From Clostridium sp. D53t1_180928_C8 (GTDB lineage: Bacteria; Bacillota; Clostridia; Clostridiales; Clostridiaceae), in contig NZ_JADPEL010000035.1 in NCBI RefSeq assembly GCF_015667795.1, positions 1 through 34,921 on the forward strand: a stretch of 34,921 bases of DNA, given 5' to 3'. The position numbers were made by a program, and so were the translations under genes. The notes under the pieces were generated by a model, which was not told where the DNA came from, did no database searches, and was given only the letters and a program-made list of their open reading frames with translations. Below are positions 1 through 9,328 of the stretch, in pieces. Each line of letters starts with the position of its first letter. The stretch's first letter is position 1.

Positions 1-204
1 TTCTAATGCATCTTTATAATTATTTTTATTAAAATATATATTACCTATAAATGCTAATATTAAAGCTTTATTTTTAAATATTTTATAAACTAGATAAGTT
101 AGTAGTATAGGTATGCCTACTAAATAGTTTTTTGCAAAAAACAATGATTGAATTAGTATAAATATAATTAAAATTTCAACTAATAATATAATTAATTTTT
201 TCAT
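1..204 (-). CDS. Membrane protein with possible TPR segment, partial (C-terminus outside window)
   Basis: The first 68 codons of a gene read on the minus strand and run off the left edge. It begins ATG at 204, overlapping the stop of the AraC regulator (ATGA overlap), so the two are probably translationally coupled. The N-terminus is two hydrophobic segments (about residues 4-24 and 28-42) separated by a short loop. It then reads GNIYFNKNNYKDALE, which looks like the first helix pair of a tetratricopeptide repeat. A ribosome-binding site (AGGAGGAC in the coding sense, about 206-214) lies inside the end of the regulator gene. I infer a membrane-anchored TPR-like protein made with the regulator; its function is unknown. 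Confidence 0.6.
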   Translation of the reverse strand, partial: MKKLIILLVEILIIFILIQSLFFAKNYLVGIPILLTYLVYKIFKNKALILAFIGNIYFNKNNYKDALE

Positions 205-2402
205 GACTTGTCCTCCTTTAAATTATTCTTTTTGAACTCGCCAGGTGTCATAGAGGTAACTTGTTTAAAACGTCTAATAAAACTAGAAACATTAGAATAT
301 CCCATTTGGTCAGCAATATCTCTTAGGGTTAGGTTAGAATTTATTAATAACTCTTTAGATTTATTAATTTTTAAATTTGTTATATAATCTAATATTGTTA
401 TACCTGTTTTATCTTTAAAGTACTGACTTAAGTATGATAGTGACACATCAAAGTTATCTGAAACTAGTTGTAAAGAGAATGAATAGTCGGTATAATTCTC
501 TAAAATATATTCCTTTATTTTTTCCACTGCTAATTTTGGCGCTTTAAAATTCTTTTTATTTTTTATTATAACTAATAATTCAGAGGATATTTCTTTAAAT
601 ACATCGGTTAGCTCATCTAAGGATTTAATTTGATATAAAGTTAATAAATCAATATTAGGATAATTAAAAGCATGTTTATTTTTGTCTATATAGTTGTTAT
701 ACATAATGATTAATTCAAAATAAACACTTCTTACTAGTTTAAATGGTAACTTTTCTTTTTGTAATTCCGATAATAATAAACAAATTTTTATAGATGCTTC
801 ATCAAATTTATTATTGTTAATAAGTAGATTAACATCTTTTAGTATTTCATCATACTTATTAATAAAACTTTTAATTAATTGATTATTATCAATATTTTTA
901 AAAACTTCTAGATTAGTTCGTGAGTCAATATAGGATTTGGCTAGTAGGTTTATATCTTCCTGAACTGATCCAATTGACATAATAATATCTTTATCTAAAG
1001 ATTGTCTTTTATTTAGATTTATTGTTGGATTACTAAGTCCAACCAAAAATACACTTAATTCATTAACAAAATTAGTTACTAAAAACTCATAGTCAATACT
1101 AAAATTTTGTATATTATATTTTGATATTGTATCTGCTAAAGAGGTAATATTGATATTTGTCGAGCTTCTATTTCTTATTAATATTATTGCATGATATTTA
1201 GATGTAAATTTTAATCCAAGCTCAGAAGATTCTTTCAAAAATCTATTTGAGTCAGAAACTGTTCCATTAATAAGTTCATTTAACTTTAAACTTTGCATTA
1301 ATGGTATATTTTTGCTAAGTTCATATTCTAGTTCTGTATTTTTTTCTCTTAGAGAATAAAGTGTATTCTCAATTAAATCAAATTCATTATACTCATTGTA
1401 CTCAGAATCATTAGTGTTTTCTATATTCATTTTTTTAGATAGCTCTTTTAAATGATTTATTGGTTTATAATTGAACTTAAGTGAAATGGTAATGGCGATA
1501 CTACCTAATATAAAGGCTAATATAATTGTTATTATTAATAATTTAGTTACATGTGATAATTCCGCAAATAAATTATTATATGGAGTCACACAAGAAAAGT
1601 ATAGGTTTACATTAGGGAGTTTAGTTAAAAAAACATTATTATTATTAATAGTATAAGTAAATGTTTCTTCTTTTTTAAAGTTATTTTCAATAGATAAAAT
1701 ATAATCAGTTATTTTATCTTTATATTCAGAAATATTTGAATTTGATAGATTAGTAATATTATAGTTATTATCTATAATTAGTGAATATCTATCTGAACCA
1801 CTTGAATTAACAATAGAATTTATAGTTTTCATATTTATAGAAAATAGTATAGAACCTACAATATCATTATTAAATATATAAGGAATAGCATAATATAAAA
1901 GATTTTTTTCATTATTTTTTATAAAAGTTGGTTCTTTGATTGAAGTTAATACTTCTGTAAGTTCAGAATGTATACTTCCAGTAGTGTCAATTTGTTTGTA
2001 AAAATTTTTTAATGTGTATGAGCTTGTATCTGAGAATACATAATCATCATCAAAAAAATGTATAAAAATTTTATCAAAGAAGTTATTAATAGCAGTATAT
2101 TTATTTAATACAGAAATAGTTCTCATACTTTCTGTTACGTCATCAGTAAATTTAAAAGGCAATATATTATCCTTTGAAACCAAATTTTCAGAGATTTTTA
2201 TACAGTCAGAAATATTATTCTCTAAAAGATAACTAGAGTATTTTAAAGCTGCTTTATCTCTACTCTGTATTTCATTTTCTAAAATACTAAATACTGTTTT
2301 AGATAGTATAAGAGTTATTGTAAGAATTGGTATAAGTAATATTGCTAAATATGATATAAGAAATCTAGTATATGATTTGTTTTTAAATTTTTCTATTCTC
2401 AT
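201..2402 (-). CDS. AraC-family transcriptional regulator with membrane-bound sensor domain
   Basis: A 733-aa one-component regulator. A transmembrane helix near residues 13-36 and a second near 281-306 flank an extracytoplasmic region of about 245 residues, the usual layout of Cache-type sensor domains. A cytoplasmic linker follows, and the last 105 residues (about 629-733) form a double helix-turn-helix of AraC type, seen in LQLVSDNFDVSLSYLSQYFK and LRDIADQMGYSNVSSFIRRF. Family members with this layout sense extracellular sugars or binding proteins and activate neighbouring transport genes. It diverges from the ABC importer at 2728, so I infer that it controls the glycan locus. The start at 2402 has a good ribosome-binding site (AGGAGAG). 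The stop overlaps the next minus-strand gene. The exact ligand cannot be read from the sequence. Confidence 0.9.
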   Translation of the reverse strand: MRIEKFKNKSYTRFLISYLAILLIPILTITLILSKTVFSILENEIQSRDKAALKYSSYLLENNISDCIKISENLVSKDNILPFKFTDDVTESMRTISVLNKYTAINNFFDKIFIHFFDDDYVFSDTSSYTLKNFYKQIDTTGSIHSELTEVLTSIKEPTFIKNNEKNLLYYAIPYIFNNDIVGSILFSINMKTINSIVNSSGSDRYSLIIDNNYNITNLSNSNISEYKDKITDYILSIENNFKKEETFTYTINNNNVFLTKLPNVNLYFSCVTPYNNLFAELSHVTKLLIITIILAFILGSIAITISLKFNYKPINHLKELSKKMNIENTNDSEYNEYNEFDLIENTLYSLREKNTELEYELSKNIPLMQSLKLNELINGTVSDSNRFLKESSELGLKFTSKYHAIILIRNRSSTNINITSLADTISKYNIQNFSIDYEFLVTNFVNELSVFLVGLSNPTINLNKRQSLDKDIIMSIGSVQEDINLLAKSYIDSRTNLEVFKNIDNNQLIKSFINKYDEILKDVNLLINNNKFDEASIKICLLLSELQKEKLPFKLVRSVYFELIIMYNNYIDKNKHAFNYPNIDLLTLYQIKSLDELTDVFKEISSELLVIIKNKKNFKAPKLAVEKIKEYILENYTDYSFSLQLVSDNFDVSLSYLSQYFKDKTGITILDYITNLKINKSKELLINSNLTLRDIADQMGYSNVSSFIRRFKQVTSMTPGEFKKNNLKEDKS

Positions 2403-2727
2403 AAAATTCTCTCCTAAAAAAAAGTTTATAAATTTCAGCTTGTAAAAATAATTTTAAAGGATATATATGGAAAATACAATATGTAATTTTTATCTACAAC
2501 TAAAAAAACGTTTATATTAGATAAAGAAGTTCACATTATTAGGGCGTTATACAAAAAATGTGCAGAAATATTGATTATATATCTAAAAACGATTACATGT
2601 TATAAATAGATTATGGCTAGCTTAGAAGATTAAAAAAATTAAAAATTTAAAATTAAATAAGGAGTGATAAGTAAATCAAAATTATACTTTTTATTAGTAT
2701 TAAATTTATTGGAAAAGAGGGAGTAGA
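2403..2727. promoter_or_regulatory. Divergent control region of regulator and ABC importer
   Basis: A 325-bp gene-free stretch between two divergent genes. A candidate promoter for the importer is an extended -10 (TG-T-TATAAA) at 2598-2606. Two related 18-bp elements lie at 2508-2525 and 2589-2606 in the same orientation. Both begin ACG, end ATAAA, agree at 13 of 18 positions, and each is preceded by a CTAAAAA tract. The second overlaps the -10. They are candidate binding sites for the AraC-type regulator, but the region is very AT-rich and chance similarity is possible. No RNA gene was recognised. Confidence 0.4.
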
Positions 2728-3693
2728 ATGCAAATAGGTGTTACTAGAAGAAAAACTAACTTAGATAATCAAATAAAAGTTAAAAAGAAAAAGTTTTTTT
2801 TAAAAGATATACTTAAATGTTGGCAATTATATGTTTTATTAATTCCTACATTGATATATTTTATAGTATTTTGTTATGGTCCAATGTATGGTGTGCAGTT
2901 AGCATTTAAAGATTTTAATGCTATTGATGGAATAACAGGAAGTCCATGGGTTGGATTTGAACATTTCAGAAGGTTATTTACTTCATACAAATTTAAAGAA
3001 TTATTATGGAATACTATTTCATTAAGTTTTTATCAACTATTAGTAAGTTTTCCGTTTCCTATTATATTAGCTTTAGCTTTAAATCAAGTTAAACATGCTA
3101 AATTTAAAAAATTAGTACAAACAGTAACATATGCACCACATTTTATATCAATTGTTATTATGGTTGGAATGCTTAACATATTCTTCTCAACTAATGGAGG
3201 TTTAGTAAATGAAATAATAAAAATTTTTGGAGGAGAATCAATATACTTTTTAGGTAAAGAAGAATATTTTCAAAATATGTATGTATGGTCTGGTGTATGG
3301 CAAAGTGTTGGATGGGGAGCAATAATTTATTTAGCCGCATTATCTGGTGTTAGCCCAGAGTTACATGAAGCTGCGGTTGTTGAAGGAGCAAATAAGTTAC
3401 AAAGAATTTGGCATATTGATATTCCAACAATATTACCAACAATAGTAACAATGTTAATTTTAAATTGCGGACAAGTTATGAGTATAGGTTTTGAAAAAGC
3501 TTTTTTAATGCAAAACTCGCTAAATATAGGATTGTCAGAGATAATTCCAACATATGTATACAAAATGGGTTTAATTAATGCTCAGTATGGGTTTTCTACA
3601 GCAGTAGGATTATTTAATTCAGTAATAAATTGTACTTTATTAATAATAGTAAATAAAATTTCTAAAAAAATGGGACAATCAGGTTTATGGTAG
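2728..3693 (+). CDS. Sugar ABC transporter permease, LplB/YteP type
   Basis: A 321-aa integral membrane protein with about six transmembrane helices after a basic N-terminal tail (KVKKKK at about 18-23). The permease EAA loop is visible as HEAAVVEGANKLQRIWHIDI, the site that docks on the ATPase. The sequence style (LLIPTLIYFIVFCYGPMYGVQLAFKDF) matches permeases that import complex oligosaccharides in Firmicutes (LplB/YteP/YtcP group). Start ATG 2728 follows GAGGGAG at a normal distance. It is the first gene of the importer operon, followed after 14 bp by its partner permease. With the binding protein it forms the membrane part of the uptake system; the ATPase is not encoded nearby. The transported sugar is inferred only from the enzymes downstream. 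Confidence 0.93.
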   Translation: MQIGVTRRKTNLDNQIKVKKKKFFLKDILKCWQLYVLLIPTLIYFIVFCYGPMYGVQLAFKDFNAIDGITGSPWVGFEHFRRLFTSYKFKELLWNTISLSFYQLLVSFPFPIILALALNQVKHAKFKKLVQTVTYAPHFISIVIMVGMLNIFFSTNGGLVNEIIKIFGGESIYFLGKEEYFQNMYVWSGVWQSVGWGAIIYLAALSGVSPELHEAAVVEGANKLQRIWHIDIPTILPTIVTMLILNCGQVMSIGFEKAFLMQNSLNIGLSEIIPTYVYKMGLINAQYGFSTAVGLFNSVINCTLLIIVNKISKKMGQSGLW

Positions 3694-3707
3694 AAAGGAG
3701 TAAGAGC

Positions 3708-4616
3708 ATGAAATTAAAGTTGTTTAGTAATGAGTTTAGAAAACAATCTAAAGCTGATAAGACGTTTGATATTATAAATTATACTTGTCTAGTTTTAATA
3801 TTACTTTTAGTAATATATCCATTATATTTTATAGTAATTGCATCAATAAGTGATCCAGCAGCGGTTTCAAGAGGAGAAGTATGGTTAATACCAAAGGGAC
3901 TTAACTTAGATGGATATCAAGCTATATTTAAAAATAAAGACATATGGTCTGGATATGGAAATTCATTAAAGTATACAATTATAGGTACAGCCGTTAATAT
4001 AGGGCTTACTATACCAGCAGCCTTTGCTTTATCTAGAAATGAACTTTGTGGAAGAAAATTTATAATGGCTTTAATAACATTTACTATGTTTTTTGGAGGA
4101 GGATTAATTCCTACTTATTTATTAGTAGATAAGTTAGGAATTAATAATACGATGTGGGCTTTAATATTACCTGGAGCAGTAAGTGTATTTAATTTAATAG
4201 TATCTAGAACATTTTTTGTTCAAAGCATTCCAGAGGAGCTGTTTGAAGCAAGTAAGGTAGATGGATGTTCATATTTTGGATTTTTCTTTAAAATAGTTCT
4301 TCCTTTATCAAAGCCAATAATTGCAGTTATGGTATTAATGTATGCAGTTGCACATTGGAATTCATATTTTAATGCATTAATTTATATAAGAGACAGGGCG
4401 TTATATCCATTACAAGTAATTTTAAGGGAGTTATTAATTCAACAAGAAGCAGCTGGTATGGCTCAAGATGCTATTACTTTAGCAGAACAACAAAAATTAG
4501 CAGACATGCTTAAGTATGGAGTAATAATAGTTTCTTCACTACCTGTTCTATGTATTTATCCATTTGTACAAAAACACTTTGTACAAGGTATGATGATAGG
4601 TTCAGTTAAAGGCTAA
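3708..4616 (+). CDS. Sugar ABC transporter permease, LplC/YtcP type
   Basis: A 302-aa permease with about six transmembrane helices and the EAA loop at FEASKVDGCSYFGFFFKIVL. The second partner permease of these importers carries a longer N-terminal cytoplasmic stretch and ends in a KHFVQGMMIGSVKG-type tail, as here; that tail is typical of the CUT1 LplC/YtcP group. I prefer the ATG at 3708 over the in-frame ATG at 3687. The AAAGGAG site at 3694-3700 is correctly spaced for 3708, and the upstream ATG would overlap the preceding gene without a ribosome-binding site. Together with the preceding permease it forms the heterodimeric channel for the oligosaccharide importer. Confidence 0.93.
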   Translation: MKLKLFSNEFRKQSKADKTFDIINYTCLVLILLLVIYPLYFIVIASISDPAAVSRGEVWLIPKGLNLDGYQAIFKNKDIWSGYGNSLKYTIIGTAVNIGLTIPAAFALSRNELCGRKFIMALITFTMFFGGGLIPTYLLVDKLGINNTMWALILPGAVSVFNLIVSRTFFVQSIPEELFEASKVDGCSYFGFFFKIVLPLSKPIIAVMVLMYAVAHWNSYFNALIYIRDRALYPLQVILRELLIQQEAAGMAQDAITLAEQQKLADMLKYGVIIVSSLPVLCIYPFVQKHFVQGMMIGSVKG

Positions 4617-4666
4617 AGTTAATTTGAATAATAAATGAAAATTATAAGAAATAAATAATAGAAAAT

Positions 4667-4686
4667 AAGTAAATTAAAATTTACTT
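4667..4686 (+). other. mRNA hairpin ahead of the binding-protein gene
   Basis: A perfect 8-bp inverted repeat (AAGTAAAT, loop TAAA, ATTTACTT) lies between the second permease and the binding-protein gene, 35 bp before the ATG. No T-run long enough for a terminator follows. It could be an RNA-processing or stabilising hairpin that raises binding-protein output relative to the permeases. This is inferred. Confidence 0.35.
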
Positions 4687-4721
4687 TAAAATATATATTG
4701 AATAAAAGCGGAGGAGAATTT

Positions 4722-6314
4722 ATGAAAAAAAGAAAATTAAAATTAATAATGTTAGCAGGGCTAGTAATGACTATAGGAATAGGAACATTAGTAGGATGTT
4801 CAAATAGCAATACAACATCAAAAAATAATGGAATAGGTTTAGAAAATTTTAATGAAAAAGGAATGCCTATAGTGAATGAACCGATAGAAATTACAGCTTT
4901 AACTCAAGTTGATCCTTTGAGTAAGGATTATAATGAAATGAATATTCTAAAGAAATTTGATGATGGTACTAATGTCGATGTGCAATATGAATGCGTTGCA
5001 GGAAATGTTTGGGATGAAAAAAAGAACTTAACATTAGCTTCAGGAAAATTACCAGATATTTTCTTAGGCGGAGGAATATCAGATAGTGACATTGTTAAAT
5101 ATGGAAGTATGGGAATGTTTGTAGCCTTAGAAGATTATATTGATAAATATGCACCAAATATAAAAAAGGTATTTGAAGAAAATCCTGAAATCAAAAGCCA
5201 AGTTACTGCAGCTGATGGACATATATATACTTTACCATATATAAATGGATATAAGGCTGAGTCAGTAGTAAATCACTTATTTATAAATAAAACATGGTTA
5301 GATAATTTAGGACTGGAAGTACCCAAAACTACTGATGAATATACTGAAGTATTAAAAGCATTTAAAGAGAAGGATGCAAATGGAAATGGTGATATTAGTG
5401 ATGAAGTTCCATTAAGTTTTGTTGCTGGTAATGTATATAATGGTGATTATTCATTAAGTGGATCATTTGGTATTTTTGATGGAAAAGAGCACATTATGAT
5501 TAAAGATGATAAAGTTATATTTGCACCTATAGAAGAAGGTTATAAAGAATATTTAAAATGGGCAAATGGCTTATATAAAGATGGATTGTTAGATAATGAA
5601 ATATTTACACAAGAATATAGTATGTATGTGGGAAAGGGTAAGGATAAAACTTTAGGGTCATTTATTTCATTTACAGCAATACCAACTGTTGGATTAGAAA
5701 ATGCAGATGAATATATAGCATTAGATCCTCTAGTAGGACCAACAGGGAATCAACTATGGGGTGAATATCCAAAAGAAAATATGGGAAATAGGTTTGTTAT
5801 AACAAATGCTAATAAGAATATAGAAGCTACTATAAGATGGGTAGATCAATTCTTTAATCAGGAAGATGACAAAGCTATAGAAGTTCATATTGGAGAAGTT
5901 GGAGTTATTAATGAAAAAGTAGATGGTAAATTTAGTATAATAAACGATGATAATACTGCTAAGTGGGAAAATTGCCCAGGACCATATGCTCCAGGTATTG
6001 TATCTAATAAAGCATATGATGAACAAATGATTTTATCTAAAACACAAATAATGAAAAATGATTTATATAAGCAATATAAACCTTTCTTAGCTGAAAAATT
6101 ACCAATATTAAGTTTTACTAAAGAGGAATTAGAATCTATTGCTGTAATGAATACTGATATAAGTAATTTTGTAGATGAAATGAAAGCTAAATGGATCACT
6201 GGACAAGCTGATATAGATAAAGATTGGGATAGTTATGTAGATAGGTTATATAAAATGAGGCTGGAAGATTATGTAAATATTTATAAAGATGCATATGAAA
6301 GATATAAAAAATAA
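4722..6314 (+). CDS. Extracellular solute-binding lipoprotein of the sugar ABC importer
   Basis: A 530-aa binding protein of the LplA/YtcQ type. A lipoprotein signal peptide is clear: basic MKKRKLK, hydrophobic core, then the lipobox LVGC with the lipidated Cys at residue 26. A Ser/Asn/Thr-rich tether follows. The body has the family features of an extracellular family 1 binding protein, for example ASGKLPDIFLGG and the LSFTKEELESI/DWDSYVDRL region near the C-terminus. Start ATG 4722 has GGAGGAG just upstream; an in-frame TTG at 4698 has no ribosome-binding site. It should capture the oligosaccharide at the cell surface and deliver it to the two permeases encoded immediately upstream. The size (above 500 aa) is usual for binding proteins of large oligosaccharides. 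Confidence 0.93.
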   Translation: MKKRKLKLIMLAGLVMTIGIGTLVGCSNSNTTSKNNGIGLENFNEKGMPIVNEPIEITALTQVDPLSKDYNEMNILKKFDDGTNVDVQYECVAGNVWDEKKNLTLASGKLPDIFLGGGISDSDIVKYGSMGMFVALEDYIDKYAPNIKKVFEENPEIKSQVTAADGHIYTLPYINGYKAESVVNHLFINKTWLDNLGLEVPKTTDEYTEVLKAFKEKDANGNGDISDEVPLSFVAGNVYNGDYSLSGSFGIFDGKEHIMIKDDKVIFAPIEEGYKEYLKWANGLYKDGLLDNEIFTQEYSMYVGKGKDKTLGSFISFTAIPTVGLENADEYIALDPLVGPTGNQLWGEYPKENMGNRFVITNANKNIEATIRWVDQFFNQEDDKAIEVHIGEVGVINEKVDGKFSIINDDNTAKWENCPGPYAPGIVSNKAYDEQMILSKTQIMKNDLYKQYKPFLAEKLPILSFTKEELESIAVMNTDISNFVDEMKAKWITGQADIDKDWDSYVDRLYKMRLEDYVNIYKDAYERYKK

Positions 6315-6357
6315 GTTTTAATATATTTTTTATAATTATTTAATATATCAACATTGT

Positions 6358-6383
6358 AAAGGTTATAGTGTTCTATAACCTTT
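6358..6383 (+). other. Hairpin between the importer genes and the enzyme genes
   Basis: A perfect 11-bp inverted repeat (AAAGGTTATAG, loop TGTT, CTATAACCTTT) lies 44 bp after the binding-protein stop. Only three T residues follow on the plus strand, so it is a weak terminator at best. It may protect the 3' end of the binding-protein mRNA while still letting transcription run into the sulfatase genes. Confidence 0.5.
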
Positions 6384-6428
6384 AGAAAAAATATTAATAA
6401 TAAAATTAGGAAAGTTTAGGTGATATAA

Positions 6429-7916
6429 ATGAGAATATTAATGTTAGATTTAGATACGCTAAGACCGGACCATTTAGGATGTTATGGTTATCATAGAAAT
6501 ACATCTCCCAATATAGATAATATTGCAAAAGAAAGTGTAGTTTTTAATAATTATTATTGTTCTGATGCTCCTTGTCTTCCATCAAGAGCTGCTTTAATGT
6601 CAGGAAGGTTTGGTATTCACACTGGTGTAGTAAATCATGGAGGAACTGCTGCAGATTTTAGATTAGTAGGAGAAAAGAGAGGATTTAAAGATAAATTAGC
6701 ACAAGAAAGTTTACCTGCTTTTTTAAGAAAGGAAGGGTTCCATACAGCTACAATAAGTCCATTTGCTGAAAGGCATAGTGCTTGGTGGTTTAATGCTGGA
6801 TTTAATGAAGTATATAATACGGGAAAATCAGGTCATGAATCAGCAGAAGAGGTTACCCCTGTAGTTATGAAGTGGCTTCAAGATAATGCAGATAAAGACA
6901 ATTGGTTCTTACACATAAATTATTGGGATCCACATACCCCATATAGAGCTCCAGAGGAGTTTGGAAATCCTTTCAAGGATGAATCATATGCTCCTTGGAT
7001 AACAAAAGAGATATTTCTCGATCATAGAAAAAATAAAATAGGACCGCATGGACCACAAGAAATAAATATGTTTGATAATCACGATTATCCTCAGCATCCA
7101 AGATATAAAACAGAATTAAAGGAATTTGAAGATATTAGAGATTGTTTTGATGGATATGATTGTGGAATTAGATATATGGATAGTCATATAGGTAGATTAA
7201 TAGAATTATTAAAAAGCAAAGGGATATATGAAGATATGGCTATAATAGTTACTTCAGACCATGGAGAAGCTATGGGAGAGTTTGGAATATATGGAGAGCA
7301 TTCTGTTGCAGATTATACAACAGCTAGAATACCAATGATAATAAAATGGCCAGGTGGACTAAATAATCATTATGATAATGGGTTACATTACAATTTAGAT
7401 TTAGCACCTACATTTGCTGAATTATTTAACAAAGAAAAGAGTGATTATTGGGATGGACAAAGCTATGCAAGTACTTTAATTCATGGTGAAGATAAAGGAA
7501 GAGAATCATTAGTTTTATCACAATGTGCTCATGTATGCCAAAGGTCAGTTAGATTTGGAGATTATTTATACATGAGAACATATCATGATGGATATCACTT
7601 ATTCCCAAAAGAAATGTTGTTTAATGTGAAAGAGGATCCACATGAATTAAATAACATTGCGGAAAAGAGAAAAGATTTATGTATACAAGGTTCATATTAT
7701 CTTCAAAATTGGCATGATGATATGATGAGTAGCAGTGAATATGATATTGATCCATTATGGACAGTAATGAGAGAGGGTGGTCCACTTCATGCCCGTGGAT
7801 ATTTAAAAGAGTATTGTAAAAGACTAGAAAATACAGGAAGAGGATGGGCAGTTGAAGAGTTAAAGAGGAGACATCCTAGAGAGTTCAATGATAGATCAAT
7901 AGAAAGATTAGATTAA
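6429..7916 (+). CDS. Cytoplasmic sulfatase (family S1), first of three
   Basis: A 495-aa type I sulfatase. The modification motif C-x-P-S-R is present as PCLPSRAALMSGR, with Cys at residue 49 expected to be converted to formylglycine. A Cys (rather than Ser) can be matured under anaerobic conditions by a radical SAM sulfatase-maturing enzyme. Metal-site residues are visible at MLDLDTLRPDH and in TSDHGEAMGEFG. There is no signal peptide, so the enzyme should work in the cytoplasm on imported sulfated sugars. AGGTGAT (6419-6424) sets the ATG at 6429. The downstream sulfatase starts 13 bp after its stop. The S1 subfamily, and hence the sulfate position removed, cannot be assigned by eye. Confidence 0.9.
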   Translation: MRILMLDLDTLRPDHLGCYGYHRNTSPNIDNIAKESVVFNNYYCSDAPCLPSRAALMSGRFGIHTGVVNHGGTAADFRLVGEKRGFKDKLAQESLPAFLRKEGFHTATISPFAERHSAWWFNAGFNEVYNTGKSGHESAEEVTPVVMKWLQDNADKDNWFLHINYWDPHTPYRAPEEFGNPFKDESYAPWITKEIFLDHRKNKIGPHGPQEINMFDNHDYPQHPRYKTELKEFEDIRDCFDGYDCGIRYMDSHIGRLIELLKSKGIYEDMAIIVTSDHGEAMGEFGIYGEHSVADYTTARIPMIIKWPGGLNNHYDNGLHYNLDLAPTFAELFNKEKSDYWDGQSYASTLIHGEDKGRESLVLSQCAHVCQRSVRFGDYLYMRTYHDGYHLFPKEMLFNVKEDPHELNNIAEKRKDLCIQGSYYLQNWHDDMMSSSEYDIDPLWTVMREGGPLHARGYLKEYCKRLENTGRGWAVEELKRRHPREFNDRSIERLD

Positions 7917-7929
7917 TGGGGGAATAGTT

Positions 7930-9327
7930 ATGTCTAATAGACCTAATATATTATTTATCCTTATTGATGATATGGGGTGGAGAGACTTAGGATGCTATGG
8001 TAGCAGATATTATGAAACACCAAATTTAGATAAATTATCGAAAGAAGGACTTAGATTTACAAATGCTTATGCAGCAAGTCCAGTTTGTTCTCCTTCAAGA
8101 GCTAGTTTTTTGACAGGAAGATATCCAGCAAGAGTACAAGTTACTGATTGGATAGGAGCACATACTAAAGGAAAATTAATAGATGCAGATTATTTAAGAC
8201 ATTTACCGTTAGAAGAAATAACAATAGCTAAATCTTTGAAAAATGAAGGATATTCAACATGGCATGTAGGAAAATGGCATTTAGGTACTAATGAGTATTA
8301 TCCTGAGAATCATGGATTTGATATAAATATTGGTGGATGTCATTTGGGTCATCCTAAAAATGGATATTTTAGCCCTTATAAAATTGAAAACCTTGAGGAT
8401 GGGGAACCAGGCGAGTACTTGACAGATAGATTAACTGATGAAGCAATTACTCTTATAAAGGACAGAGATATTAATAAGCCATTTTTCTTAAATTTATGGC
8501 ATTATGCTGTGCATACACCAATAGATGCTAAAGAAGAAGATATTTTATATTTTAAGGAAAAGGCTAAAAGGCTAGGGATAGATAAAGTAAAGTCATTGAT
8601 AGAAGGAGAGTATTTTCCTTGTGAACATAAAAAGGATATGAGAGTTACAAGAAGAATAATTCAATCTTCACCTGAGTATGCAGCTATGATATACAATTTA
8701 GATTACAATATTGGAAAAGTAGTTAATGCATTAGAAGAAGAGGGAATATTAAAGGATACACTTATAGTATTTACTTCTGATAATGGAGGATTAGCAACAG
8801 CTGAAACATCACCTACTTGTAACTACCCTTTAAGTGAAGGAAAGGGATGGGCATATGAAGGTGGCGTTAGAGAGCCATTAATTGTGTATTGGAAAGATAA
8901 AGTTAAGAAAAATTCAGTATCAAATAGAGTCATAACTAGCACCGATTTTTATCCTACATTTTTAGAGGCTGCAAATGTAGAGAAAAAAACAAGTCAAAAG
9001 ATTGATGGAGAAAGTTTTTATGAAGTTCTAATTGGAGAAGATGAAGAAAGAGAAACTCCAATATTCTGGCACTACCCTCATTATGGTAATCAAGGTGGTA
9101 CACCTTATTCAGCAATGAGAAAAGGAAAGTATAAATTAATATATTTTTATGAAACTGAAAGATGTCATTTATATGATTTAGAAAGTGATATAAGTGAAGA
9201 AAATGATATAAGTGATTGTAATAGTGAAATAGTAAATGAATTATTTGCAGATTTAAAAAATTGGTTGGAAGATGTAGAAGGTAAAATACCACAGAGGAAT
9301 TATGAGAATATGGAGGTGACGAGTTAA
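7930..9327 (+). CDS. Cytoplasmic sulfatase (family S1), second of three
   Basis: A 465-aa sulfatase unlike its neighbour in sequence. The motif reads VCSPSRASFLTGRYPARVQV with the modified Cys at residue 53. Metal ligands are at LIDDMGWRDLGCYG and VFTSDNGGL, and the substrate-side HVGKWHLG is typical of arylsulfatase A-like enzymes. The stretch ARVQVTDWIGAH recalls, from memory, the S1_16 group (galactose or N-acetylgalactosamine 4-O-sulfatases); treat this as a weak hint. No signal peptide, so it is cytoplasmic. The start follows GGGGGAA. The next gene begins 1 bp after its stop codon, with a ribosome-binding site (GGAGGTGAC, 9312-9320) inside the end of this gene, so the two are tightly coupled. 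Confidence 0.92.
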   Translation: MSNRPNILFILIDDMGWRDLGCYGSRYYETPNLDKLSKEGLRFTNAYAASPVCSPSRASFLTGRYPARVQVTDWIGAHTKGKLIDADYLRHLPLEEITIAKSLKNEGYSTWHVGKWHLGTNEYYPENHGFDINIGGCHLGHPKNGYFSPYKIENLEDGEPGEYLTDRLTDEAITLIKDRDINKPFFLNLWHYAVHTPIDAKEEDILYFKEKAKRLGIDKVKSLIEGEYFPCEHKKDMRVTRRIIQSSPEYAAMIYNLDYNIGKVVNALEEEGILKDTLIVFTSDNGGLATAETSPTCNYPLSEGKGWAYEGGVREPLIVYWKDKVKKNSVSNRVITSTDFYPTFLEAANVEKKTSQKIDGESFYEVLIGEDEERETPIFWHYPHYGNQGGTPYSAMRKGKYKLIYFYETERCHLYDLESDISEENDISDCNSEIVNELFADLKNWLEDVEGKIPQRNYENMEVTS

Positions 9328-9328
9328 T

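Noticed and set aside
3687-3707. Upstream ATG for the second permease
   Set aside because: It overlaps the preceding stop without a ribosome-binding site; AAAGGAG is correctly spaced for the ATG at 3708.
4698-4721. Upstream TTG start for the binding protein
   Set aside because: It would place a Gly/Glu-containing stretch before the signal peptide and lies upstream of the GGAGGAG site, which serves ATG 4722.
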